Assembly: GCF_005144885.1 (NCBI RefSeq)
Contig: NZ_CP039690.1
Location: 6,436,873 to 6,500,872, forward strand
Reading direction: 5' to 3'
Source of the DNA: Phreatobacter stygius
GTDB taxonomy: Bacteria > Pseudomonadota > Alphaproteobacteria > Rhizobiales > Phreatobacteraceae
DNA length: 64,000 nucleotides
Below are positions 1-10,662 of the stretch, piece by piece. Both the position numbers and the translations under genes were made by a program. How positions within the stretch are numbered: the first letter of the stretch is position 1; each line of letters begins with the position of its first letter. Below the pieces are notes generated by a model that was given only the letters and a program-made list of their open reading frames with translations, made no database searches and was not told the DNA's origin.

Positions 1-1
1 C

Positions 2-3000
2 TCGCCCGAACTGGTGGTCGTCTGCCGCGACGGCCCGCGCATGCAGGCACTGGAATCGGCGCTCGGCTTTTTCGCCCCCGGCATCGAAATCCTGACACTG
101 CCGGCCTGGGACTGCCAGCCCTATGACCGCGCTTCGCCGAATGGGGCGATCATGGCGCGGCGCATGCTGACGCTGTCGAGGCTCGCCCGCATCACCGGCC
201 GGGCGACGCCGGCCATCGTGCTGACCACCATCAACGCGGCGCTGCAGCGCCTGCCGGCCAAGGGCCTGCTGGCGGCGCAATCGCTGTCGGCGGCGGCCGG
301 CAACGTGCTGTCCATGGCCAATCTGTCGGCCTGGCTCGAGAACAACGGCTATATGCGCACCTCCACCGTGCGCGAGGTGGGCGAATATGCCGTGCGCGGC
401 GGCATTCTGGATCTTTATCCGCCGGGCCTCGACGCGCCGATCCGGCTCGATTTCTTCGGCGATACGCTGGAATCGATCCGCGCCTTCGATCCCGAGACCC
501 AGCGCACCACCGGCCAGTTGAAGCGGCTCGACCTGGTGCCGACCTCGGAGGTGCAGATCACCACCGAGACCATGGTGAAGTTCCGGCTGGCCTATGTCCG
601 CGCCTTCGGCGGCTCGACCAAGGGCGACGCGCTCTATGAGGCCGTGTCCGAGGGCCGCCGGCATCCCGGCGTCGAGCATTGGCTGCCGCTGTTCCACGAC
701 CGGCTGGACACGATCTTCGACTATTTGCCCGGCAGCGGCGTGGTGCTGGACGGCCTGGTCGAGGAGGCCGCCAAGGAGCGCCTGACGACGGTCGCCGACT
801 ATTACGATGCACGCAAGACGGCGCTCGACCACAATGCCGGCGGCGTCACCTACAAGCCCTTGCCGCCCGACCAGCTCTATCTGACGGCGGATGAATGGGA
901 TCGCCGCCGCAATGGCGAGGCGGTGGTCAAGCTGTCGGCCTTCGCGCTCGCCGGCGCCTCCGACGGCGCTCTGATCGATCTCGAGGGGCGGCGCGGCCAT
1001 TCCTTCGCGGCCGAGCGCGCCGACGAGAACGCCAATGTCTTCGACGCGGTGGTGGGCCATATCGCTGCCTTGCGCAAAGACCGCAAGCGCGTCGTCGTGG
1101 CGGCCTGGTCGGACGGCTCGCGCGACCGCCTGTTGCAGATTCTCGGCGATCACGACCTGAAGGCCGCCCGTCCCGTGGCGAGCTGGGCTGCCGCCCAGGC
1201 GCTGCGCGGCGACGAGATCGCGCTCGCCGTGCTCGGCATCGAGGAAGGCTTCGAGACGCCCGACATCGCCGTCATCGGCGAACAGGACATTCTCGGCGAC
1301 CGGCTGGTGCGTGCGCAAAAGAAGCGCAAGCGTGCCCAGGATTTCATCGCCGAGGCGACCAGCCTGTCGGCCGGCGACCTGGTTGTCCATGTCGACCACG
1401 GCATCGGCCGGTTCATTGGCCTGCGCACGGTGACGGCGGCGGGCGCTCCGCATGACTGCGTCGAGATCCATTATGCCGGCGGCGACAAGCTGTTCCTGCC
1501 GGTCGAAAATATCGAGCTCCTGTCCCGTTACGGCTCGGAAGATGCCGAGGCGCAGCTCGACAAGCTCGGCGGCGGCGCCTGGCAGGCGCGCAAGGCCCGG
1601 CTGAAGAAGCGCATCCTGGAAATGGCCGGCGAGCTGATCAAGATCGCCGCCGCTCGCGCCCTGCGCGAGGCGCCGAAGCTGGTGGCGCCCGACGGCGCCT
1701 ATGACGAATTCGCCGCGCGCTTCCCTTATGACGAGACCGACGACCAGGCCGGCGCCATCGACGCGGTGCTGGAAGATCTCGGTTCCGGCAAGCCGATGGA
1801 TCGCCTGATCTGCGGCGATGTCGGCTTCGGCAAGACCGAGGTGGCGCTGCGTGCCGCCTTTGCCTCGGTCATGAACGGCAAGCAGGTGGCGGTGGTGGTG
1901 CCGACCACGCTGCTCGCCCGCCAGCATTTCAAGACCTTCACCGAACGGTTCAAGGGCTTGCCGATCAATATTGCCCAGGCCTCGCGCATGGTCGGCTCGG
2001 CCGATCTCGCCGCCGCCAAGAAGGGCCTGACCGACGGCGCCGTCGATATCGTCGTCGGCACCCATGCGCTGCTCGGCAAGGCCATAGCCTTCAAGGACCT
2101 GGGGCTGGTCATCGTCGACGAGGAGCAGCATTTCGGCGTCGGCCACAAGGAGCGGCTGAAGCAGTTGCGCGCCGAGGTCCATGTGCTGACCCTGACGGCA
2201 ACCCCGATCCCGCGCACCCTGCAGCTCGCCATGACCGGCGTGCGCGACCTGTCGATCATTGCGACCCCGCCGGTCGATCGCCTGGCGGTCCGCTCCTTCG
2301 TGACGCCCTTCGACCCCCTGATCGTCCGCGAGGCCCTGCTGCGCGAGCGCTATCGCGGCGGCCAGGCCTTCTTCGTCTGCCCGCGCATCGAGGATCTCGG
2401 CGAGGTCGAGGCCTTCCTGCGCGAACACGTGCCGGAGGCGAAATTCATCATCGCCCATGGCCAGATGGCGCCGACCGAGCTCGAGGATCGCATCGGCGCC
2501 TTCTATGACGGCAAGATCGACATCCTGGTCTCGACCACGATCGTCGAATCCGGGCTCGACATTCCCACCGCCAATACCCTGATCATCTGGCGCGCCGACA
2601 TGTTCGGCCTGGCCCAGCTCTACCAGCTGCGCGGCCGGGTCGGCCGGGCCAAGACACGCGCCTATGCGCTGTTCACCTTGCCCGAAAACAAGCCGATCAC
2701 GCCGCAGGCCGAGCGCCGCCTGAAGGTGCTGCAGTCGCTCGACACGCTCGGCGCCGGCTTCCAGCTCGCCTCCCACGATCTCGACATCCGCGGCGCCGGC
2801 AACCTGCTCGGCGACGACCAGTCCGGCCATATCAAGGAGGTCGGCTACGAGCTCTACCAGCAGATGCTGGAAGAGGCCGTGTCGATGATGAAGTCCGGCC
2901 TGGTCGACGATGCGGTGGAGGACAAGTGGTCGCCGCAGATCACGGTCGGCACGCCGATCCTGATCCCCGATCATTATGTCGAGGATCTCAGCCTGCGCCT

Positions 3001-3387
3001 GTCGCTCTATCGCCGCCTCGGCGACCTCGAGACCGACCAGGAGATCGACGCCTTCGCCGCCGAGATGATCGACCGTTTCGGGCCCTTGCCCGACGAGGTT
3101 CAGCATCTGGTCAAGGTGGCGGTGGTCAAGGCCTTGTGCCGGCGGGCCAATGTCGACAAGGTCGATGCCGGCCCACGCGGCATCGTCCTGTCGTTCCGCG
3201 ACCAGAAATTCTCCAATCCGGGGGGCTGGTGCGCTATATTGGCGAGCAGGGGTCGCTGGCCAAGGTCCGTCCGGACCAGAAGATCGTCTTCATCCGTGAT
3301 TGGCCGAAGCCGGAGGACCGGCTGCGCGGCGCGACGGTGATCCTGCGCAACCTCGTGAAGATTGCCGAAACCAGACAGGCGGCGTGA
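2..3387 (+). CDS. mfd: Transcription-repair coupling factor Mfd, 5'-partial, frameshifted near 3' end
   Basis: Mfd is an ATP-dependent translocase that removes RNA polymerase stalled at DNA lesions and recruits UvrA. The start lies upstream of the window; reading is already open at base 2. Seen in order: the UvrB-like N-terminal module, a CarD-like RNA-polymerase-interaction domain (around bases 1370-1550), a helicase core with Walker A GDVGFGKT (base 1814 onward) and DEEQ box (base 2117), the TATPIPRT motif, GRVGRA motif VI, and the C-terminal TRCF domain. The frame runs into unrelated sequence after about base 3225, while the next frame continues with typical Mfd C-terminal sequence (GLVRYIGEQG to the TGA at 3385-3387). 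A single G missing from the G run at 3220-3225 would restore the protein. This may be a sequencing error or a real mutation. The stop lies 1 base before the next gene. Confidence 0.95.
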
Positions 3388-3388
3388 C

Positions 3389-3976
3389 ATGACACCGGCA
3401 CCGGTCAGGATCGCCATCGAAGGCCATGCCATCGTCTCGGCCGACGGCATGATCGCCGAGGCCGACGGGTCGATGCCCAGGCGGCTGATGAACGATGCCG
3501 ACTGGCGCCTGTTCCAGGCCGCCCTCGATCGCGCCGAACTGGTGGTGCTCGGGCGGCATGGCCATCAGCTGCATCCCAATCCCGGCCGGCGCCGGCTGGT
3601 GCTGACCCGCGCGGTGACCGGTCTGGTGGCCGATCCGGCGGATCGCTGCGCGCATTTCTGGAACCCCGGGCACATGACTTTTAATCATGTGCTCGAGATC
3701 ATGGGGATTGCCGAGGGAACGGTCGCGGTGGCCGGCGGCACCGGTGTCTTCGATCACTTCCTCGATATCGGCTATGCCGGGTTCGTGCTGTCGACCGCCC
3801 GCGGCATACGCATTCCCGAGGGCCGGCCCTGCTTTACCGCAGGTCCACCCGGCGCCGTGCTGGCCGGTCACGGTCTCCGGGTTTCAGCCGAAACGCTGAT
3901 CGATGCCGAAGCCGACGTGACCATGGCGGTCTGGCAGCGCGACATCGCCGCACCCACGCGCCCATCGACGCCCTAG
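3389..3976 (+). CDS. Dihydrofolate reductase/RibD C-terminal-like protein
   Basis: A 195-residue protein resembling the DHFR/RibD C-terminal fold: an N-terminal beta strand reading into AIVSADGMIAEADG, a short LVVLGRHG segment, and the VAVAGGTGVFDHFLD glycine-rich turn that contacts NADP in this superfamily. The ATG at 3389 starts 1 base after the mfd stop, so the two are probably co-transcribed; an upstream in-frame start at 3362 would overlap mfd and is less likely. The substrate is unknown. It is shorter and more divergent than FolA or RibD, and no folate- or riboflavin-pathway gene lies beside it, so I assign only a family-level reductase. Confidence 0.72.
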   Translation: MTPAPVRIAIEGHAIVSADGMIAEADGSMPRRLMNDADWRLFQAALDRAELVVLGRHGHQLHPNPGRRRLVLTRAVTGLVADPADRCAHFWNPGHMTFNHVLEIMGIAEGTVAVAGGTGVFDHFLDIGYAGFVLSTARGIRIPEGRPCFTAGPPGAVLAGHGLRVSAETLIDAEADVTMAVWQRDIAAPTRPSTP

Positions 3977-4114
3977 CGGGCGGCGCGTCGCGTCCCTATT
4001 ATTACCCACAGTCTTCCGCATAGTCTCGGGTCGGCATACCGGCATGATTCTGGCATCCGTTCCATCGACTGGATAATTTCGGGCGTCTCGGTCCGCCGAG
4101 ATGCAAGCTCCACC

Positions 4115-4522
4115 ATGACGAATGATGCAGTGCTGATCCACACTGGCTTTCCCTTCCGGCCCGCGCCCGCAAACCTTGCGACCGCCATGGCCGGCAAACG
4201 CGACGAGCGAGACCAGGACCCGGGCGGGCCGGGCACTTCGGTCATTGCGAAGACGCGTCCGCAGACCAAGCGGCCGAGCCTTTACCGGGTGCTGCTGCTG
4301 AACGACGACTACACGCCGATGGAGTTCGTAGTGCATGTGCTGCAGAAATTCTTCAACAAGAACGGCGATGATGCGACCCGCATCATGTTGCACGTTCACC
4401 AGCACGGCGTCGGAGAGTGCGGCGTCTTTACCTATGAAGTCGCCGAGACCAAGGTGACCCAGGTGATGGACTTCGCACGCAAGCATCAGCATCCGCTGCA
4501 ATGCGTGATGGAGAAGAAATAG
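4115..4522 (+). CDS. clpS: ATP-dependent Clp protease adaptor ClpS
   Basis: ClpS binds N-degron substrates and delivers them to the N domain of ClpA. The conserved core is clear: [20 protein letters not shown] (start of the ClpS fold), the HVHQHG segment and the C-terminal ALAR-like helix followed by PLQCVMEKK. The ORF gives 135 residues; an internal ATG at 4187 would give 111 residues, closer to the usual size, and the first 24 residues look unconserved, so 4187 may be the real start. clpA follows 50 bp downstream on the same strand, the usual arrangement for this pair. Confidence 0.96.
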   Translation: MTNDAVLIHTGFPFRPAPANLATAMAGKRDERDQDPGGPGTSVIAKTRPQTKRPSLYRVLLLNDDYTPMEFVVHVLQKFFNKNGDDATRIMLHVHQHGVGECGVFTYEVAETKVTQVMDFARKHQHPLQCVMEKK

Positions 4523-4572
4523 GCCGGTTTCGCGTGCTGCCCGTCGACGCATTGATGTTTTAAGAGGTTCCC

Positions 4573-7050
<2,478 letters not shown>

Positions 7051-7077
7051 CCTCTCGACGAGACGTCGCGACAATCG

Positions 7078-7110
7078 AAACCCCGGCCGTCCAGGCCGGG
7101 GTTTTTGTTT
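7078..7110 (+). terminator. Intrinsic terminator after clpA
   Basis: Perfect inverted repeat CCCCGGCC-gtcca-GGCCGGGG (7081-7101), extended by AAA/TTT pairs and followed by TTTTTGTTT. It starts about 30 bp after the clpA stop, so it probably ends the clpS-clpA transcript. Confidence 0.92.
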
Positions 7111-7233
7111 GAGGCGCGGCTTTTTGTGGGTTGAAGGACGACCGCCCTTGGCGAAAGGTTCATCGGCTGAATGGCCCACATGCGCTGCAGGCTCTTGCCT
7201 TCGGCATGACCGTCGCTGACTTTGACGCGCCTC

Positions 7234-7977
7234 ATGACAACCACCGCGCCCCGTCCCATCCCGATCTCGCCTGCCGGCTGGTACCGCAGGGGCCTGAGGC
7301 AATCGGCGGCCTTGCCGGCGGTGATCCTGGCGGCGACCTTCATCGGCATCGGTTCGGTCTGCGCCGATTTCGGCATGCCGCTCGCCTGGGCCATGCTCGC
7401 GACGTTGCTGATCTGGGCAGGTCCTGCCCACCTGATCCTGGTCAACGGCCTCGGCACCGGTGGCACCTGGCTGGCGGTCGGGCTGACCGTCGGGCTCTCC
7501 TCGGTGCGGCTTCTGCCGATGGTGGTGTCGCTTCTGCCCTATCTGCGCGGCGGCAAGCAGCGCCACCCGCTGACCATGATGCTCTGCGCCCATATGGTCG
7601 CCATCTCGATCTGGGTCGAAGGCCTCAGGCTATTGCCCGACATCGACGCCGAGGGCAGGGTGCCTTTCTTTCTCGGCCTGGCGACCGGCCTGTTGTGTTC
7701 GGCGACGCTTGCGACCGCCGCCGGTTATGGCCTGGCCGGCATCATTCCCCAGGCTTTCGCCGCGGGCCTGCTGTTTCTGACGCCGATCTTCTTCCTGCTG
7801 TCGCTGTTCACCACGTCGCGCGTCCTGTCCGATCAGCTCGCCATTGGCGTCGGCTTTGCCGGGCTGCCGCTCGCGTCCTTCGCCGGCGACGGGCTGGAGC
7901 TCCTGTGGGCGGGGCTCGGCGGCGGCACGCTGGCTTATGGCCTGGCCCGCCTGCGCCGGTCGCGGCTCGCGCCATGA
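7234..7977 (+). CDS. azlC: AzlC family branched-chain amino acid exporter, large subunit
   Basis: Inner-membrane protein of 247 residues with several hydrophobic segments and the AzlC-type opening (RRGLRQSAALPAVILAATF). AzlC with its small partner AzlD forms an exporter for branched-chain amino acids or their analogues (BrnFE/AzlCD family). The ATG at 7234 is preferred over an in-frame TTG at 7222. The stop codon overlaps the azlD start as ATGA, indicating translational coupling. Which amino acid is exported cannot be told from sequence. Confidence 0.88.
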   Translation: MTTTAPRPIPISPAGWYRRGLRQSAALPAVILAATFIGIGSVCADFGMPLAWAMLATLLIWAGPAHLILVNGLGTGGTWLAVGLTVGLSSVRLLPMVVSLLPYLRGGKQRHPLTMMLCAHMVAISIWVEGLRLLPDIDAEGRVPFFLGLATGLLCSATLATAAGYGLAGIIPQAFAAGLLFLTPIFFLLSLFTTSRVLSDQLAIGVGFAGLPLASFAGDGLELLWAGLGGGTLAYGLARLRRSRLAP

Positions 7978-8324
7978 CGCTGGTCGGCAGCGATCTCACC
8001 CCTTACCTGGCGCTGATCCTGGCGGGTTTCCTGCCGAGCGAAATCTGGCGCTGGCTCGGCCTGGTGGTCGGGCGCGGCCTGCGCGAAGGCTCCGAGCTGC
8101 TGTTGTGGGTCCGGGCGGTGGCGACCGCGACGCTCGCCGCCGTCGTCGCCAAACTGGCGTTCTTTCCCGCCGGCGTCCTGGCGGGCATGCCGCTCAGCTG
8201 GCGGGCCGGCGCGATGATCGCCGGCGTCGCGGTCTACTGGATCGCCCGCCGTTCGGTGCTGATGGGCGTGGCAACCGCCGAGGTCATCATTGTCGGCTCC
8301 GCCTATTGGCTGGGCCTGAAATAG
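7974..8324 (+). CDS. azlD: AzlD family small subunit of branched-chain amino acid exporter
   Basis: A 116-residue, very hydrophobic protein with about four membrane segments, including the FLPSEIWRWLG region typical of AzlD. Start ATG at 7974 overlaps the azlC stop by 4 nt. It is expected to act only in complex with AzlC. It ends 23 bp before the stop of the convergent HIT gene. Confidence 0.85.
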   Translation: MTLVGSDLTPYLALILAGFLPSEIWRWLGLVVGRGLREGSELLLWVRAVATATLAAVVAKLAFFPAGVLAGMPLSWRAGAMIAGVAVYWIARRSVLMGVATAEVIIVGSAYWLGLK

Positions 8325-8347
8325 CCCAAGCCTGAAATAGCCCGCGC

Positions 8348-8779
8348 TCAGCCGCCGGCGAATGCGGCGCGGATGCGCCCGGCGTGTTCCGCCAGCACGT
8401 CCGGTTTCGCCATGGTGCCGGGCGGGCGCAAAGCGACGCCTTCCCAGCGCGGCAGAACATGGACATGGATGTGAAACACAACCTGCCCGCCGGAGCTTTC
8501 GTTGAACTGCTGGATGGTCAGGCCATCGGCCGCCATGCCCACCTTGACCGCTTTGGCGACCATTTGCGCACCCTTGGCCAGTTCGGCCAGGTCGTCCGGC
8601 TGGATGTCCAGGATATTGCGCGCCGGCGTCTTCGGAATCACCAGAACATGGCCGTCGGCCCGCGGCATGATATCCATGAAGGCCAGGATCTTGTCGGTCT
8701 CGAAGACCTTTTCGGCGGGCAGTTCGCCACGCAGGATCCTGGCGAAGATATTGTTCGGATCATAGGCTGACGTCGACAT
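8348..8779 (-). CDS. HIT family hydrolase (histidine triad nucleotide-binding protein)
   Basis: 143 residues with the histidine triad HIHVHVLP and the HINT-like start YDPNNIFARILRGELP. HIT proteins hydrolyse nucleoside phosphoramidates or dinucleotides; the exact substrate is not predictable. The start codon sits directly beneath a hairpin (8784-8813) that ends the upstream gene and whose 3' arm carries the likely ribosome-binding site, so expression may be limited by RNA structure. Confidence 0.92.
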   Translation of the reverse strand: MSTSAYDPNNIFARILRGELPAEKVFETDKILAFMDIMPRADGHVLVIPKTPARNILDIQPDDLAELAKGAQMVAKAVKVGMAADGLTIQQFNESSGGQVVFHIHVHVLPRWEGVALRPPGTMAKPDVLAEHAGRIRAAFAGG

Positions 8780-8780
8780 G

Positions 8781-8813
8781 AAAACACCCTCGCGCTGGTG
8801 AGTACGAGGGTGT
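8781..8813 (-). terminator. Hairpin plus T-run between the aromatic-tail gene and the HIT gene
   Basis: On the minus strand ACACCCTCG and CGAGGGTGT form a perfect 9-bp stem with a 12-base loop, followed by TTTTC and then the HIT start codon. It has the form of an intrinsic terminator for the upstream gene. The 3' arm contains GAGGG, the only evident Shine-Dalgarno sequence for the HIT gene. Confidence 0.72.
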
Positions 8814-8857
8814 CGCAGTCCGCCGCCGTGTCGTCAAGCGACCGGCGGACACGTGAA

Positions 8858-9187
8858 TTACCAGACCCGGACCACCCGGCAGACGCGGCCATAGCCGGTC
8901 CAGACGCAGCGGCGCACGAGGCGCGGCCGGCGCACGACATAGACCGGGCGGCGCACGACATAGACCGGGCGGCGGTAATAGTAGCGGCGACGGTAATAAT
9001 ACTGCATCTCCCGCGGCTCGGCGGTCGTCGCGGCAAGGCCTTCACGCAGTCCGGCAACGGTCCGCGGCGTATCGAGAGCAGGTTCAGTCAGCGCAGCCGG
9101 AACCGGGGCTGCTTCCGCACTTGTCGTAGCGGCTGCGACGGCGACGCCGCCGGCAAGAACAGCCAGGAACGAACGACGATCGAGCAT
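8858..9187 (-). CDS. Small Tat-signal protein with Tyr/Arg/Val-rich tail (cluster member 1)
   Basis: 109 residues from ATG at 9187. The N-terminus MLDRRSFLAVLAGG is a twin-arginine signal followed by a hydrophobic stretch and an Ala-rich likely cleavage site (TSAEAA). After a Pro/Ala linker comes EPREMQYYYRRR and a tail rich in YYYRRP and VYVVRRP repeats. The tail ends with a two-cysteine motif, RRCVWTGYGRVC, absent from the other three members; disulfide formation in the periplasm is possible. Family function unknown to me. It is the last of four tandem genes in the same direction, followed by a terminator-like hairpin. Inference: an exported, highly basic, aromatic envelope protein. Confidence 0.75.
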   Translation of the reverse strand: MLDRRSFLAVLAGGVAVAAATTSAEAAPVPAALTEPALDTPRTVAGLREGLAATTAEPREMQYYYRRRYYYRRPVYVVRRPVYVVRRPRLVRRCVWTGYGRVCRVVRVW

Positions 9188-9231
9188 AGGGGCATCTCCA
9201 GGATGAAAGGAACGGGTTTCCGTGACGCGCG

Positions 9232-9315
9232 CGATGCTACGGAATCCGCGAGGCCTGACATCGGTATATTTCCCGTCCGTGACGGGCAAGTCCTGGAAAT
9301 GATAGCCGGCGCCTG
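9232..9315 (-). repeat. 84-nt upstream repeat, copy A (before cluster member 1)
   Basis: Segment running from cgatgctacggaa to gccggcgcctg. It matches, at equal length, the segment at 9671-9754, including an identical 20-mer (9258-9277). It sits 45-130 bp upstream of the start of member 1, where promoter or 5' leader is expected. On the minus strand the core reads gacgggaaatataccgatgt; TATACC could be a -10 element, but this is not proven. Confidence 0.8.
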
Positions 9316-9349
9316 TCCGAGACGCGGCGCCGGCCGGTGCCTTGGCTGC

Positions 9350-9622
9350 TTACCAGTAGTAGCGGCGACGGTAATAGCGCCGGCGGTAAACGTAGACCGG
9401 GCGGCGGTAGTAGTACCGGCGACGGTAATAATACTGCATTTCCCGGGGTTCGCCGGCGGCGGGGGCTGCGCGGTCGCCGGGAGCGGCCGCGGTCGCGGTC
9501 GCGGCGAGATCCGGCGCGGCGGCGGCCGGCGCCGGAACAGCGCCGCGGGCCTCGGCTTGCTGGGTCGTTGCGACCGCAATGCCGCCGGCCAACACCGCCA
9601 GGAACGAACGTCGATCGAGCAT
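9350..9622 (-). CDS. Small Tat-signal protein with Tyr/Arg-rich tail (cluster member 2)
   Basis: 90 residues. Same plan as its neighbours: MLDRRSFLAVLAGG twin-arginine signal, an Ala/Pro-rich spacer, the EPREMQYYYRRR block shared exactly with member 1, then an almost purely Tyr-Arg tail ending YYRRRYYW. Gene and upstream repeat together look like a duplication of about 440 bp of the member 1 unit. There is no cysteine. Function unknown. The tail composition (alternating aromatic and arginine residues) would favour binding to acidic polymers, phospholipids or peptidoglycan, or tyrosine cross-linking; none of this is shown. Confidence 0.73.
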   Translation of the reverse strand: MLDRRSFLAVLAGGIAVATTQQAEARGAVPAPAAAAPDLAATATAAAPGDRAAPAAGEPREMQYYYRRRYYYRRPVYVYRRRYYRRRYYW

Positions 9623-9670
9623 AAGGGCGTCTCCAGAACGAGAGGAAGGAAAGAGCGTCGGCTACATGAG

Positions 9671-9754
9671 CGATGCTACGGAACCCGCAAGAGCTAACAT
9701 CGGTATATTTCCCGTCTGTGTCGGGAAATGCCTGATCATGGTTGCCGGCGCCTG
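9671..9754 (-). repeat. 84-nt upstream repeat, copy B (before cluster member 2)
   Basis: Same length and order as the copy at 9232-9315; the identical 20-mer lies at 9697-9716. It lies 49-132 bp upstream of member 2. Conservation of this non-coding DNA between the two genes suggests shared control. Confidence 0.8.
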
Positions 9755-9788
9755 CACATGGCGACGCCGGCCAGTGAGGGGTGCGCTC

Positions 9789-10076
9789 TTACCAGTAGTA
9801 GCGGCGGCGCCAGTAGCGGCGGCGGCGCCAGTAATAGCGACGGCGCCAATAATAGCGGCGGCGCCAGTAGCGGCGACGACGATAATACCAATATTGCATC
9901 TCGCGCGGCTCGCTCGCGATCCGATCCGGACCGTCGGCGGCTGGCGTCAGGGGTGCGGGGCCATCTGCGGGCGTTTCCGACAGATTGGGCAAGGCTGTCT
10001 GTGCGTCGGCCCCTTGGGTCGCGGCGACCACGGCGCCGCCGGCCAGAAGCCACAGAAATGAGCGACGATGCATCAT
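9789..10076 (-). CDS. Small Tat-signal protein with Trp/Tyr/Arg repeat tail (cluster member 3)
   Basis: 95 residues from ATG at 10076, preceded by a good GGAGG site. It has MMHRRSFLWLLAGG (twin-arginine signal), a Pro/Ala linker, EPREMQYWYYRR and then tandem units of the type RRRYYW or RRRYW to the very end. The DNA is correspondingly repetitive (runs of ccagtagcggcggcgc on the plus strand), which points to growth by slippage. The upstream region does not carry the 84-nt repeat, but a weaker gggaaatacc element occurs near 10150-10165. Function unknown. Confidence 0.73.
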   Translation of the reverse strand: MMHRRSFLWLLAGGAVVAATQGADAQTALPNLSETPADGPAPLTPAADGPDRIASEPREMQYWYYRRRRYWRRRYYWRRRYYWRRRRYWRRRYYW

Positions 10077-10234
10077 CTCGTTTCCTCCAAGGCGGGGGGA
10101 CGCGGCCCCCCGAAACGTCGGTCCTCAAAATGACCCAGGGGAACTCTCCGGGGTATTTCCCTAAGTACGTGTCGATCCGCGAATTGGTTCCGCCCGGACG
10201 CTCAGAGGCGATCGCCCGGGCGGGCTTTCATCGA

Positions 10235-10507
10235 TCAGTGGCGATGCCGGCGCGACCGGTGCACGTGACGGCGGTGATGGCGATGGCGGCGGGAATGCCG
10301 GTGCGAGTGCCGGTGCGAGTGCCGATGGCGGCCGCGCATCTCGAGCGCTTCGGCAGGCGCTGCAGCCTCGGCGACAGCGGCGACCGGAGCGGCTGGCGTG
10401 CTGACCGGGATGCTGATCTCGGCAGCCTCGGCAGCCATGCTGCCGGCGACGGCGGCGACGGCAACGCCACCGACCAGCGTGGCGAAGAAAGCGCGACGAT
10501 CCAACAT
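10235..10507 (-). CDS. Small Tat-signal protein with His/Arg-rich tail (cluster member 4)
   Basis: 90 residues from ATG at 10507, with an AAGGAGA site upstream. It shares the signal layout MLDRRAFFATLVGG and the Glu-Met block (EALEMRG) with the other members, but the aromatic tail is replaced by HRHSHRHSHRHS and further His/Arg runs. Histidine-rich exported proteins often bind Ni, Zn or Cu, so metal buffering is possible; this is inference from composition only. It is the first gene of the four in transcription order. No known family recognised. Confidence 0.73.
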   Translation of the reverse strand: MLDRRAFFATLVGGVAVAAVAGSMAAEAAEISIPVSTPAAPVAAVAEAAAPAEALEMRGRHRHSHRHSHRHSRRHRHHRRHVHRSRRHRH

Positions 10508-10662
10508 GGGAAATCTCCTTGTCATGACGTGGTCGGAAGACCCGACTGACAGGCAGAATGAGCGGGGCAATCTGAACTGCCGATATCGCGGCGTTTAGCT
10601 CCGGTTCAGAAAAGTCGGCATCGACTCGTCACGCGAATTCGATGTTCACCCGGACTCGGCTG

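Noticed and set aside
3218-3228. Programmed frameshift in mfd
   Set aside because: Mfd is not known to use recoding and no stimulatory structure is evident; a missing G in a homopolymer is simpler.
8798-9697. Plus-strand frames (to 10549) across the aromatic-tail cluster
   Set aside because: Gly/Arg/Asp-rich shadows with no ribosome sites. The minus-strand frames have repeated signal peptides, start sites and terminator, so they are the coding strand.
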